Shown one piece after another: positions 9,129-17,716 of a stretch of 64,000 nt of DNA. Every line of letters starts with the position of its first letter. Position 1 is the first letter of the stretch. The position numbers were made by a program, and so were the translations under genes. Under the pieces are notes generated by a model. The model did not search any database. It saw only the letters and a program-made list of their open reading frames with translations, and was not told the DNA's origin. Source of the stretch: Streptomyces sp. 135 (lineage in GTDB: Bacteria; Actinomycetota; Actinomycetes; Streptomycetales; Streptomycetaceae); the NCBI RefSeq assembly GCF_020026305.1, contig NZ_CP075691.1, positions 1,116,001 to 1,180,000 on the forward strand, given 5' to 3'.

Positions 9129-9272
9129 GGGTCCTCCTGGGACGTCTGCTGCCGCGTGGCTTCGGTCACGAGCATGCGACGCCCCCGGAGACGTACGCGA
9201 TCTTTGTTGCCGCTCCGGCAAACCGGCGGGGCTGCGGCACGGTACGTGGGGACGTGGGGGGCGCGGCGCGGG

Positions 9273-9653
9273 CTACCCCGTCCGTGACGTCAGGATCTCG
9301 GCCAGGACCGTCACATAGCTGTGCGGCAGGTCCTTGGTAGCCGTGAGCAGGGTCAGGCGACCGGCGCGGGCGTGGTCGCGCAGCCGGTCGAGTGCCGCCC
9401 GGCTGTCGGCGGCCGCGAGCTCCTGCCGGTAGCGCTCGGCGAACTCCTCGAAGCGCGCGGCGTCGTGGCCGTACCAGCGGCGCAGTTCGTCCGAGGGCGC
9501 CACCTCCTTGTCCCACGCGTCGAGCTCGGCACGGTCCTTGGCCAGGCCCCTGGGCCAGAGCCGGTCGACGAGGACGCGGGCGCCGTCGTCCGGCTCCGCG
9601 TCGTCGTACACGCGCTTGAGCTGTACGTCGAGGGCACGGCGGTTCGTCGTCAT
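9273..9653 (-). CDS. DUF488 family protein
   Basis: This small protein of 126 residues matches the DUF488 family: LKRVYDDAEPDDGARVLVDRLWPRGL near the N-terminus, then ELRRWYGHD and the closing LTLLTATKDLPHSYVTVL. The length is normal for the family. Its biochemical role is unknown; some members were mislabelled as uroporphyrin methyltransferase-related. The chosen ATG begins the conserved MTTNRRALDVQ; sequence upstream in the same frame overlaps the start of the divergent lipid enzyme. No operon partner is evident. Confidence 0.85.
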   Translation of the reverse strand: MTTNRRALDVQLKRVYDDAEPDDGARVLVDRLWPRGLAKDRAELDAWDKEVAPSDELRRWYGHDAARFEEFAERYRQELAAADSRAALDRLRDHARAGRLTLLTATKDLPHSYVTVLAEILTSRTG

Positions 9654-9749
9654 GCCGGCATTGTCCGCCGGGCGGCCCGGGCCCGCGCGCGTGACCCGTT
9701 CGGGCGAGCAGCACGGGCCGCGGCCCCCGCGTGCTGGTGCAGTGAGGCC

Positions 9750-9890
9750 ATGACGGGACGCATCGGCAGGATCGACCGGCGGCTGTTCGCACGGGTGGCG
9801 GCGGCGCGGCTGCCCGGCGCGGAACAGGTGCTGCCGCCGCTGAGCTCCGCCGCGAACCACGGGCGGCTGTGGTTCGGCGCGGCGGGCTGC
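9750..9890 (+). other. Out-of-frame N-terminus of the PAP2-DAG kinase gene
   Basis: ATG 9750 opens a frame reading MTGRIGRIDRRLFARVAAAR, then RLWFGAAG, typical of the N-terminus of PAP2-DAG kinase fusions. It then leaves the frame of the downstream domains. One extra G in the GGG run at 9884-9886 would join it to LLAAVGGPAARRAAYRGV. Either the real gene starts here and the sequence lacks a base, or the protein now starts internally at GTG 9869. Confidence 0.6.
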
Positions 9891-11290
9891 TCGCGGCCGT
9901 CGGCGGCCCCGCGGCCCGGCGTGCGGCGTACCGCGGCGTGGGCGCCCTGGCGCTGGCGTCGCTGACCACCAACGCGGTCGCGAAGTACGCCGTGCGGCGC
10001 GGCCGCCCCGTGCACGACGCGGTGCCGCTGGTGCGGCGCCTGGCGAAGGCGCCGTGGACGTCGTCGTTCCCGTCCGGGCACTCGGCGTCGGCGGCGGCGT
10101 TCGCCACGGGGGTGGCCCTGGAGGCGCCCGGCTACGGCGCCGTCGTGGCGCCCGTCGCCGCGGCCGTGGCCTTCTCCCGGGTGTACGTGGGCGTGCACTA
10201 CCCCGGTGACGTGCTCGCGGGCATCGCGCTCGGCGCGGCCGCCGCCGCGGTCACCTGCTACTGGTGGCTGCCGCGTCCGGCGCCCGCGCGGTTCGGGCGG
10301 ACCCGGGTGGCGGCGCCGGCGTTGCCGGACGGCGAGGGGCTGGTCGTGGTGGTCAACTCCGGCTCGGGCAAGGGCGTTCCGGGCCGGCCGCCCGCCCGGC
10401 AGTACGTGGAGCTGCTGCTGCCGAAGGCCGAGGTCCTCGACGGCGGGCCGGGCGAGGATCTGGGCAAGCTGCTGCACAAGGCGGTCGCGCGGGCCGCGGA
10501 GTCGGGCGGGGCGCTCGGGGTCTGCGGCGGCGACGGCACGGTCAACGCCGCTGCCCGCAGGGCCGTGGCGGCCGGCCTCCCGCTGGCGGTGTTCCCCGGC
10601 GGGACCCTCAACCACTTCGCGCTCGACGCGGGCACGGCCACCTTCGAGGACACCGCGCACGCCGTGCGGCGAGGCGAGGCCGTGCGCGTGGACCTGGCGC
10701 GGGTCCGCGACGGCGAGGGCGCGGACGTCACGGGCTTCGTGAACACCTTCAGCATCGGGCTCTATCCGGAACTGGTGCGCAGGCGCGAGAGGTTGGAGGG
10801 CCGGATCGGCAAGTGGCCGGCCGCCGCGGTGTCGTTGGTGGCCGTCCTGCGGGAAGCGACCCCGCTGCGGGTCCGCCTCGACGGCCACGACCGCGTCCTG
10901 TGGCTGCTCTTCGCGGGCAATGGCCGCTACCTGCCGGACGGCCTCGCTCCCACACACCGGCCCCTGCTGGACGAGGGGCTGCTCGACGTCCGTACGGTCG
11001 ACGCGGAGGCGCCGCTGGCCCGCACCCGGCTCGCCGTCTCCGCGCTGGCCGGCGCGCTGCGGCGCTCGCGGGTGTACCGGGCCGAGCGCGTGGAGCGGCT
11101 GCGGGTCGGCGGGCTGGACGACGCGGCCGGCCTGGCGTACGACGGCGAACACGCGTCCGCGCCGGACACCCTGCTCCTCGACAAGCTCCAGGGCGCGCTG
11201 ACGGTCTACAGCCCGGCCGCGCCGGAGGACGAGATCACCCAGCTCGCGCGGACGGCGTCACTGGCGGCGGCGAGGCGCCGCCCGGCGTGA
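9869..11290 (+). CDS. PAP2 phosphatase-diacylglycerol kinase fusion
   Basis: This bifunctional lipid enzyme of 473 residues joins a PAP2 domain and a diacylglycerol/sphingosine kinase domain. The PAP2 motifs are complete: KYAVRRGRP, FPSGHSASAAAF and SRVYVGVHYPGD. The kinase part has GLVVVVNSGSG, the nucleotide loop GVCGGDGTVNAA and FPGGTLNHFALD, and ends with GLLDVRTVDAE. The GTG at 9869 lacks a good ribosome site; the expected N-terminus lies out of frame from 9750. If the base change at 9884-9886 is real, the protein misses its first transmembrane portion. It is a paralogue of the decayed gene at 6.7-8.1 kb, in inverted orientation. Confidence 0.85.
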   Translation: MVRRGGLLAAVGGPAARRAAYRGVGALALASLTTNAVAKYAVRRGRPVHDAVPLVRRLAKAPWTSSFPSGHSASAAAFATGVALEAPGYGAVVAPVAAAVAFSRVYVGVHYPGDVLAGIALGAAAAAVTCYWWLPRPAPARFGRTRVAAPALPDGEGLVVVVNSGSGKGVPGRPPARQYVELLLPKAEVLDGGPGEDLGKLLHKAVARAAESGGALGVCGGDGTVNAAARRAVAAGLPLAVFPGGTLNHFALDAGTATFEDTAHAVRRGEAVRVDLARVRDGEGADVTGFVNTFSIGLYPELVRRRERLEGRIGKWPAAAVSLVAVLREATPLRVRLDGHDRVLWLLFAGNGRYLPDGLAPTHRPLLDEGLLDVRTVDAEAPLARTRLAVSALAGALRRSRVYRAERVERLRVGGLDDAAGLAYDGEHASAPDTLLLDKLQGALTVYSPAAPEDEITQLARTASLAAARRRPA

Positions 11291-11339
11291 GGATGCGCCC
11301 GCGCACACCCCTTGCGTCCGGAGCGCGCCGTTCACTTCA

Positions 11340-11993
11340 ATGCGGCCTATGGCAGGCCGCGGAACGACCCAGCAGCGGGACGAAGAACCTTCCGGCGGCG
11401 GGCTGCCGCCGACCGCGTGGGCCGTGCTCGGCCTGCTCTCCTTCCCCGGGGAGCGCACCGGCTACGAACTGAAGAAGTGGGCCGACGCCTCCCTGCGCTT
11501 CTTCTACTGGTCGCCCGCCATCAGCCAGATATACGCCGAGCTGCGCCGCCTCGAAGCGCTCGGTTACGCCACGTCGCGCCGCTCGGGGCCCGAGGAGCCG
11601 CGCGCGAAGCGGTCGTACGCGATCACCGAGGAGGGCCGCGCCGCGCTGGCGTCCTGGGCGGGGAGCGGGCAGGACGCCGGTCCGCCCGTCCTGAAGCATC
11701 CGCTGCTGCTGCGGGTCTGGCTCGGCCACCTGACGGCGCCCGGCCATCTGCGCGAGTTGGTGGCTGAGCACATCGCGCGCACGCGGGGCGAGCTGAAGGA
11801 GGTCCGGGACGCGCTCGCGCGGGCGGGCGAGGCGCGTGAGGCCTGGTCGCATCCAGAGGTCGCGCTGCGCTGGAGCGAGCGGCGCCTGGAGTCGGAGGTG
11901 GAGCTGGCCGAGGCGATGCTCGATGACCTGGAGCGGCTGGCGCGGACGGGGTCGCAGCCGCCGGGTCAACGCGTGGCGGACTCGCCCACCTGA
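11340..11993 (+). CDS. PadR family transcriptional regulator
   Basis: This 217-residue protein has the N-terminal PadR winged helix (AVLGLLSFPGERTGYELKKWAD, IYAELRRLEALGYATSRRS, RSYAITEEGRAALASW) and a C-terminal helical dimerisation domain (LRVWLGHLTAPGHLRELVAEHI), the vinculin-like extension of longer PadR proteins. It probably represses a nearby or distant gene in response to a small aromatic or cationic compound; no target is evident here. The ATG at 11340 is used, with an alternative at 11349 three codons in. The DAG kinase gene ends 50 bp upstream. Confidence 0.92.
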   Translation: MRPMAGRGTTQQRDEEPSGGGLPPTAWAVLGLLSFPGERTGYELKKWADASLRFFYWSPAISQIYAELRRLEALGYATSRRSGPEEPRAKRSYAITEEGRAALASWAGSGQDAGPPVLKHPLLLRVWLGHLTAPGHLRELVAEHIARTRGELKEVRDALARAGEAREAWSHPEVALRWSERRLESEVELAEAMLDDLERLARTGSQPPGQRVADSPT

Positions 11994-12076
11994 GGGTGAC
12001 ACGGCTCGCGGCGGCGGCCCCTTCGCCGGTAGGACGGGCGGGGTCAGCCGTCCCCTCCCCAGGGAGCAGCGCGCCC

Positions 12077-12202
12077 ATGAGTACCCGTGCCGTCCTTGTC
12101 GCCGCCCTCGTCACCGGACTCGTCCTCGGCATCGTGGGAACCAGAGCGGAAGGTTCCGTTCACCCCCGTCCGGCCGGTTCCTCCGTCGAGGCGGGCCGTT
12201 AG
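12077..12202 (+). CDS. Possible small single-pass membrane peptide
   Basis: A 41-residue frame starts at ATG 12077 behind AGGGAGCAG. It begins MSTRAVLVAALVTGLVLGIVG, a single hydrophobic helix, followed by a short polar tail. Nothing about it is family-specific. It could be a real small membrane protein or a chance frame in the gap before the glycerophosphodiesterase gene. Confidence 0.3.
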   Translation: MSTRAVLVAALVTGLVLGIVGTRAEGSVHPRPAGSSVEAGR

Positions 12203-12277
12203 GCTGCGACATTGCCGCGTGGTTCTCCGTCCTCGCCGCGCGGCCGCCGAGCCGCCGTCGACGGAAGCGAGTAGGCC

Positions 12278-12961
12278 TTGAACTTCCTCACCATCGGTCA
12301 TCGCGGGGTCATGGGCGTCGAGCCCGAGAACACCCTCCGTTCCTTCATCGCCGCGCAAGCCGCCGGCCTCGATCTCATCGAGCTCGATCTGCATCTGAGC
12401 AAGGACGGCGCCCTCGTCGTCATGCACGACGCCGACGTGGCCCGTACGACCGACGGCAAGGGGCCCATCGCCGAGAAGACCCTCGCCGAGCTACGGGAGC
12501 TCGACGCGGGCCGCGGCGAGCGCGTCCCCGTCTTCGAAGAGGTCCTGGACGCCGTGCGCGCACCGCTCCAGGCCGAGATCAAGGACGTGGCGGCCGCGCG
12601 CGCCCTCGCCGAGGTGATGCACCGCCGGGATCTGGTCTCGCGGGTGGAGGTGATCTCCTTCCACGACGAGGCGATCGCGGAGATCGCCCGCCTGGTGCCG
12701 GGCGTGCGCACCGCGCTCGTCGCCAGCCGCTACGGCACCGACGTCGTGGAGCGCGCGACGGCGGTCGGCGCCACCACGCTCGTCCTCAACATCCGGCGCC
12801 TCACGCTGGAGATCGTCGAGCACGCCAGGAAGGCCGGCCTGCGGATCATCGGCTGGGTCGTGAACACGCAGGACGATCTGCGGCTGGTGCGCGCGCTCCA
12901 GTTGGACGGGGCGACGACGGACTACCCGGAGATCAAGCGGACGGGCCGCTTCACGGCCTGA
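12278..12961 (+). CDS. Glycerophosphodiester phosphodiesterase
   Basis: This 227-residue cytoplasmic protein has the GDPD TIM-barrel signature: IGHRGVMGVEPENTLRSF at the start (HRG and the catalytic HR/PENT elements), IELDLHLSKDGALVVMHDADV with metal-binding Glu/Asp and the second catalytic His, then LQAEIKD. It would hydrolyse glycerophosphodiesters to glycerol 3-phosphate and an alcohol. The start is TTG 12278, chosen because the conserved sequence begins at once and GGAAG lies upstream. It has no signal peptide, unlike secreted GlpQ enzymes. Confidence 0.93.
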   Translation: MNFLTIGHRGVMGVEPENTLRSFIAAQAAGLDLIELDLHLSKDGALVVMHDADVARTTDGKGPIAEKTLAELRELDAGRGERVPVFEEVLDAVRAPLQAEIKDVAAARALAEVMHRRDLVSRVEVISFHDEAIAEIARLVPGVRTALVASRYGTDVVERATAVGATTLVLNIRRLTLEIVEHARKAGLRIIGWVVNTQDDLRLVRALQLDGATTDYPEIKRTGRFTA

Positions 12962-12980
12962 CGGCCGGTCGCCGTGACGT

Positions 12981-13535
12981 TCACGGCCGCAGCTCCTTGA
13001 CGAGGAGTTCGAACTCCAGGTCCGCGCGCTGCGGGATGCCGAAGCGCTCGTCGCCGTACGGGAAGGGCGTCATCTTTCCCGTACGGCGGTAGCCGCGCCG
13101 CTCGTACCAGGCGATGAGGTCCTCGCGTACGGAGATCACGGTCATGTGCATCTCGCGGGCGCCCCACTCCTCGCGGGCGACGCGCTCCGCCTCGGCGATG
13201 ATCACCTTGCCGAGGCCGGCGCCCTGCTCGGCGGGGCTCACGGCGAACATCCCGAAGTAGGCGTGCTCCCCGCGGTGTTCGAGCTGGCAGCAGGCGACGA
13301 GTGCGCCGTCCCGCTCCACGGCCAGCAGTCGGCTCGCCGGTGACTCGATGACCTCGACGACACCTCGCGGGTCGGTGCGCTGCCCTTCCAGGATGTCGGC
13401 CTCGGTGGTCCATCCGGCGCGGCTCGCGTCCCCGCGGTACGCCGACTCGATGAGCGCGACGAGCGCGTCGACGTCGGCGGGGCCCGCGTCGCGGAAGGTG
13501 ACGACGCTGGTGCGGGAGCCTGGGGCGGTGTCCAT
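12981..13535 (-). CDS. GNAT family N-acetyltransferase
   Basis: This protein of 184 residues shows a GNAT fold: TFRDAGPADVDALVALIESAYRG at the start, RLLAVERDGALVACCQLE, the acetyl-CoA loop VSPAEQGAGLGKVIIAEAE and the closing LIAWYERRGYRRTGK. It is convergent with the glycerophosphodiesterase gene. I chose ATG 13535 (MDTAPGSRTS); longer starts would run through the 30-bp repeat array that belongs to the divergent VOC gene. The acetylated substrate is unknown. Confidence 0.9.
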   Translation of the reverse strand: MDTAPGSRTSVVTFRDAGPADVDALVALIESAYRGDASRAGWTTEADILEGQRTDPRGVVEVIESPASRLLAVERDGALVACCQLEHRGEHAYFGMFAVSPAEQGAGLGKVIIAEAERVAREEWGAREMHMTVISVREDLIAWYERRGYRRTGKMTPFPYGDERFGIPQRADLEFELLVKELRP

Positions 13536-13610
13536 CGAGAGGTTTCTCCGATCTGGGGCGGATCTGGGCGCGGCTTGCGGCTCCGCCGAGCCTAACGCGG
13601 CGCCAGGGGG

Positions 13611-13688
13611 CGGCCGCATGGTGCATGTGACGCCAGAGTGCGGCCGCATGGCGCATGTGACGCTAGGGTGCGGCCGCATGGTGCATGT
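13611..13688 (+). repeat. 30-bp direct repeat, 2.6 copies, duplicating a translation start
   Basis: Units begin at 13611, 13641 and 13671, each opening with CGGCCGCATGGYGCATGT. Units 1 and 2 continue with TGACGC and an AG-rich end. The 30-bp period keeps the reading frame, so each unit supplies an in-frame ATG (13618, 13648, 13678) for the VOC gene. Confidence 0.9.
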
Positions 13689-14070
13689 ACTGAGCAGCAG
13701 GACCCTCCTCCACCCCACCGATCCGGAGCGTTCCCGCGCGTTCTACGGCGAGGCGCTGGGCCTCGCCGTCTACCGCGAGTTCGGCACCGGCCCCGAGCGC
13801 GGCACCGTCTACTTCCTCGGCGGCGGCTTCCTCGAACTCTCCGGCCGCTCCGACACCCCGCCCTCGCCCGAGCTCCAGCTGTGGCTCCAGGTGCCGGACG
13901 TCCACGCGGCGTGCGACGAGCTCACCGAGCGCGGCGTCGAGGTGGTCCGGCCACCGGTCAAGGAGCCGTGGGGCCTGATCGAGATGTGGATCACGGACCC
14001 GGACGGCCTGCGGATCGTCCTCGTGGAGGTCCCGGAGGACCACCCCATCCGCTACCGGCCGGGGATCTGA
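13678..14070 (+). CDS. VOC family protein (glyoxalase/dioxygenase superfamily)
   Basis: This 130-residue protein has the paired beta-alpha-beta-beta-beta modules of the vicinal oxygen chelate fold: TLLHPTDPERSRAFYGEALGL, VYFLGGGFLELSG, LWLQVPDVHAACDELTERGV and WGLIEMWITDPDGLRIVLVEV, with the last Glu/His positions typical of metal-binding members. Function cannot be set from sequence; glyoxalase, bleomycin-type resistance and dioxygenase roles share this fold. The start is ambiguous because two further in-frame ATGs lie in repeat units upstream; I used the innermost one, where conserved sequence begins. Confidence 0.88.
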   Translation: MVHVLSSRTLLHPTDPERSRAFYGEALGLAVYREFGTGPERGTVYFLGGGFLELSGRSDTPPSPELQLWLQVPDVHAACDELTERGVEVVRPPVKEPWGLIEMWITDPDGLRIVLVEVPEDHPIRYRPGI

Positions 14071-14097
14071 CCCCGGGCTCGGAGCCACCCAAGCGCA

Positions 14098-14113
14098 TGT
14101 GAAGCACGTCACA
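14098..14113. promoter_or_regulatory. Rex-like operator upstream of the NADH dehydrogenase gene
   Basis: TGTGAAGCACGTCACA has the half-sites TGTGAA and TCACA of the Streptomyces Rex consensus TGTGAACGCGTTCACA, with 11 of 16 bases matching. It lies about 160 bp upstream of a type II NADH dehydrogenase gene, a logical target for a repressor that senses the NADH/NAD ratio. The match is by eye. Confidence 0.5.
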
Positions 14114-14274
14114 CGATAAATCCATTCGGGATGCAGGGGTACAAGGCCACGGGTACGGTCCGCAGAAGATCCAGAAGGATTCTCTGTCGGCCCCGGCGGC
14201 GGCCCCGGCAGTCCATAACGGTGACCGTGACACAGCACTGAAGACGATCTTCCAGAGTCTTGGAGTGACATCAC

Positions 14275-15627
14275 ATGGCAGCTCCCCGGATCCTCATCGT
14301 CGGCGGCGGTTTCGCCGGCATGGAGTGCGCTCACAAGCTGGAGAAGAAACTCGCGCCCCACGAGGCGGAGCTGCGGCTGATCAGTCCGACGGACCACCAG
14401 CTCTACCTGCCGCTCCTGCCGCACGTCGCCTCCGGCGTGCTCACCCCGCAGTCGGTCGCGGTGCCCCTGCGCCGGATGCTGCGCCGCACGGCGATCGTGC
14501 CGGGCGGCGCCATCGGGATCGACCCGGAGGCGAAGGCCGTGATCGTGCGGAAGATCAACGGCGAGGAGGTCGTGGAGCGCTACGACTACCTCGTCCTGAC
14601 GCCCGGCAGCGTCACCCGGCAGTTCGACATCCCCGGCGTCGACAAGTACGCGGTGGGCGTCAAGACGCTCGCCGAGGCCGCCTGGATCCGCGACCACGTG
14701 ATCTCCCAGCTGGACCTGGCCGCGGCCAGCTCGCACCGCGAGGAGCGCGAGCAGCGCCTCCAGTTCGTCGTGGTCGGCGGCGGGTACGCGGGCGTGGAGA
14801 CGGCCGCCTATCTGCAACGCCTGACGTGCGCCGCCGTCAAGCGCTACCCGGGCCTGGACGTGTCGCAGATCAAGTGGCACCTCGTCGACATCGCGCCGAA
14901 GCTGATGCCGGAGCTGGGTGAACGGCTCGGCGAGAAGGCGATGGCGATCATGCAGCGCCGGGGTGTGAACGTCTCCCTCGGGGTGTCCGTGGCCAAGGCC
15001 ACCGAGGACACCGTCACGCTCACCGACGACCGCGTCCTGCCCTGCCGGACGCTGATCTGGACCGCGGGGGTCGCCCCCAGCCCGCTCATCGCGACGCTCG
15101 GCGCCGAGACCAACAAGGGCCGCCTGGTGGTCAGGCCGGACCTGACGGTGCCGGGTCTGGACGGCGTCTTCGCGCTCGGCGACGCGGCGGCCGTGCCGGA
15201 CGTCGTCAAGGGCGGCGACGCCATCTGCCCGCCGACCGCGCAGCACGCCATGCGCCAGGGCTGGGCGGCGGCGAAGAACGTCCTCGCGGCCCTGCGCGGC
15301 CTGCCGCTCTCCGACTACCGGCACAAGGACATGGGCCTGGTCGTGGACCTCGGCGGCATCCAGGCCGTGTCGAAGCCGCTGGGCGTGCAGCTGACGGGCC
15401 TGCCCGCGCAGACGGTGGCGCGCGGCTACCACCTGGGAGCCCTGCGCACCCTGACCGCCCGCTTCCGCACGGCCGCCAACTGGGGCCTGAACGCCGTCGC
15501 GGGCAACGACTACGTCCGCACCGGCTTCCAGGCCCAGCGCCCCGCCACGCTCAAGGACTTCGAGATGACGGACGCGTACCTGTCCCGAGAGGAAATCGGC
15601 AAGCGGGTCGCGTCAGCGGGGCTCTGA
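14275..15627 (+). CDS. ndh: Type II NADH dehydrogenase (NDH-2)
   Basis: This flavoprotein of 450 residues passes electrons from NADH to the quinone pool without pumping protons. The FAD-binding Rossmann motif ILIVGGGFAGMECAHKL opens the protein. The second Rossmann motif VVVGGGYAGVETAAYL (about residues 163-178) binds NADH. LDGVFALGDAAAVPD is the typical FAD-contact motif near residue 300, and TAQHAMRQGWAAAKN lies in the quinone-site region. The C-terminal end has amphipathic rather than transmembrane character, as in other NDH-2 enzymes. The ATG follows TTGGAGTG. A Rex-like site upstream suggests redox control. Confidence 0.9.
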   Translation: MAAPRILIVGGGFAGMECAHKLEKKLAPHEAELRLISPTDHQLYLPLLPHVASGVLTPQSVAVPLRRMLRRTAIVPGGAIGIDPEAKAVIVRKINGEEVVERYDYLVLTPGSVTRQFDIPGVDKYAVGVKTLAEAAWIRDHVISQLDLAAASSHREEREQRLQFVVVGGGYAGVETAAYLQRLTCAAVKRYPGLDVSQIKWHLVDIAPKLMPELGERLGEKAMAIMQRRGVNVSLGVSVAKATEDTVTLTDDRVLPCRTLIWTAGVAPSPLIATLGAETNKGRLVVRPDLTVPGLDGVFALGDAAAVPDVVKGGDAICPPTAQHAMRQGWAAAKNVLAALRGLPLSDYRHKDMGLVVDLGGIQAVSKPLGVQLTGLPAQTVARGYHLGALRTLTARFRTAANWGLNAVAGNDYVRTGFQAQRPATLKDFEMTDAYLSREEIGKRVASAGL

Positions 15628-15786
15628 CGTCGGTCGCCCACCTCAGGGGGGACCAGCCTGTGCCGTGATCTTCCCGGAGGTTCGGGTCGGCGCCGTGTGC
15701 CGGCAGTTGGCGCACCGTCTTGGTGTGGCCCCAGCACGCGGCTGCGCACAGGGGGACAGCCGAGGTCAGCTATCAGGCACAACCGA

Positions 15787-17295
15787 CTACCTGTCGCTCG
15801 CGGTGGTCACGCTTTCGGTGCGCGCGGGGGTCGGGCCGGGGGCGAGCCAGGTGACCGCCGTCGTCACGGCGAGGTTGGCGGTGAGTGCGATGATGCCGCC
15901 GTTGATTCCGTGGTACGGGTCGTTGTCCGTGCTCCACAGCCCGAGCACCACCGCGAGGCCGGCGAGCATCCCCGTGACGGCGGCGCGTGCCGTCAACCGG
16001 CGCCAGAACAGGGCGAGGAGCACGACGGGCACCAGTTGCGCCAGCCCCTCGTACGACAGGACGGACAGCTCCACCAGGGTGTTGGGGTGGAAGAGGCTGC
16101 CCGCGAGCGCCACGAGCCCGGCGAGGACGCACACCGCCTGGGAGAGCCGCTTGGTCCGGATGTCGCGTGCCTCGGCGGGGGCGCCGGGGGTTCGGCGAGC
16201 GCCGCGTGGGTCGGCGCCGTTCCCGCCGCCGAGGATCGTGCGTCCCCAGAGCGTGCCGATGGACAGCATGAAGACGCTCATCGGCACGATGGCCGACAGG
16301 GCGCCCGCGACGCCGATGACGGCGACGACCGGTGCGGGCAGCGAGTCCGTGACGAGGCTGAACAGCGCCAGGTCCGGGTTGCCGAGGGTCGGCATCACGA
16401 AGAGCGCGGTCGCGCCGACGACCATCGGTACGAACAGCAGCAGCTGGTACCAGGGCAGCAGCAGGGCGTTGCGGCGAAGGGCGTTGGGGTTCTTGGCGCT
16501 GAGGTAGCCGGCGACGGTCGTGGGGAAGATGGTGATGGTCACGGCGTTGAGGACGACCGTGCTGAGGAACCACACCGAGTCGCGCCCGCCGGACGCGTGC
16601 CCGGGGAAGGTCAGCCACTCGGGTTTCTCGGCCACCATGCGCTGCATGAATTCGCCGAGGCCGCCGAGGTAGTGCATGGGGATGTACACGGCGAGGAAGA
16701 CGACGGCGAGGATCACCAGGACGTCCTTGAAGGCGCTCACCCAGGCCGAACCCCGCAGCCCGGACACGAGGATGAACACCTCCGCCACGACGAAGGAGAT
16801 GACGGCGGCCACCTTCAGGTCGACGCCGCCGTACGTCATGGCGTTCACGACGACGCCCATGCCCTGGATCTGTACCTGGATGTACGGAACGATGAAGACG
16901 GTCGCGACGACCGCCACGAGGATTCCCACCGGCCGTGACCTGAAGCGGAATTCGGCGATGTCGGCGATCGAGATGAGGCCGTGCCGGGAGGCGTACGTCC
17001 ACAGGGCGGGGCCCACGACGTAGGCGACGGCGAAGCCGACGGTCAGGTACGCGACGAGGTAGAGGATCGGCGCGCCGAAGGAGTACGACCAGCCGGCCGT
17101 ACCGAGGAACGAGAAGCTGGTGTACGTCTCGCCCGCCATCAGCAGCCAGATGAACAGCACGCCGAGGCCGCGGCTGGACACGGACCACTCGGCGAGCCCC
17201 TTGGACCGGCCGCGCGCGCTGAGCACGCCGATGGCGATGGTGGCGACCATGGCGAGGGCGAAGACGGTGGTCGCGATCGCGGCGGATCCGTTCAT
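15787..17295 (-). CDS. Sodium:solute symporter (SSS family)
   Basis: This 502-residue integral membrane protein has about 13 hydrophobic segments. The SSS family is indicated by AEWSVSSRGLGVLFIWLLMAGETYTSFSFLG near the start (unwound TM1 region), GLISIADIAEFRF, and VSGLRGSAWVSAFKDVLVILAVVF. It imports an unknown organic solute with sodium or protons. Its start overlaps the stop of the DUF3311 gene (ATGA), a pairing common for SSS carriers of short organic acids. It is the last gene of an operon with an SDR, an aldehyde dehydrogenase and an M20 amidohydrolase, which suggests the cargo is a catabolic substrate (inference). Confidence 0.92.
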   Translation of the reverse strand: MNGSAAIATTVFALAMVATIAIGVLSARGRSKGLAEWSVSSRGLGVLFIWLLMAGETYTSFSFLGTAGWSYSFGAPILYLVAYLTVGFAVAYVVGPALWTYASRHGLISIADIAEFRFRSRPVGILVAVVATVFIVPYIQVQIQGMGVVVNAMTYGGVDLKVAAVISFVVAEVFILVSGLRGSAWVSAFKDVLVILAVVFLAVYIPMHYLGGLGEFMQRMVAEKPEWLTFPGHASGGRDSVWFLSTVVLNAVTITIFPTTVAGYLSAKNPNALRRNALLLPWYQLLLFVPMVVGATALFVMPTLGNPDLALFSLVTDSLPAPVVAVIGVAGALSAIVPMSVFMLSIGTLWGRTILGGGNGADPRGARRTPGAPAEARDIRTKRLSQAVCVLAGLVALAGSLFHPNTLVELSVLSYEGLAQLVPVVLLALFWRRLTARAAVTGMLAGLAVVLGLWSTDNDPYHGINGGIIALTANLAVTTAVTWLAPGPTPARTESVTTASDR

Positions 17296-17696
17296 CGGCC
17301 GCCTCCCGTGGGCCGGTCGGGGTCATCGTCGTCCGCGGGGATCGGCTCGACGGCGTTCAGCCGGTACGCCGGGTCCAGGCGGGCCACGAGCCAGATGACG
17401 AGAGGGCTGACGATCGTCGCGGCGATGACCCAGGCGAGGAGGAAGGGGACGCCGAGGACGCGCGGCTCGATGCGGTTGGCGACGAGCGGCGCGGCGCCGT
17501 AGAGCACGACGGGCACGAGCAGCAGCCACAGGGAGGGCCGGGCGACGCCTCGCAGGGTCGGCAGGCCGTCCAGCGGGTCCGGTGGGGTTAGTGGGTCTTG
17601 TGGGACCGGTGGGGGTGCTTCGGGGGGGACGGCATGGTGCTCCTTGGCGGTCGTGCGGGGGGCTGGACTGGTGCGGGGGCGTGCGGAAGTGGTCAC
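17292..17696 (-). CDS. DUF3311 membrane protein, SSS partner (start disrupted)
   Basis: The C-terminal half holds two transmembrane segments (LWLLLVPVVLYGAAPLVANRI and PFLLAWVIAATIVSPLVIWL) typical of DUF3311, a small partner of SSS symporters. The only in-frame start is GTG 17696, which has no purine-rich ribosome site. An ATG at 17635 behind AAGGAG would be ideal but is out of frame because of a seven-base C run (plus-strand G run 17623-17629); eight bases would restore it. So either the start shifted or a base is missing. It sits between the SDR gene and the symporter gene. Confidence 0.7.
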   Translation of the reverse strand: MTTSARPRTSPAPRTTAKEHHAVPPEAPPPVPQDPLTPPDPLDGLPTLRGVARPSLWLLLVPVVLYGAAPLVANRIEPRVLGVPFLLAWVIAATIVSPLVIWLVARLDPAYRLNAVEPIPADDDDPDRPTGGGR

Positions 17697-17716
17697 ACGG
17701 TCGTGAGGGGGAGGTG

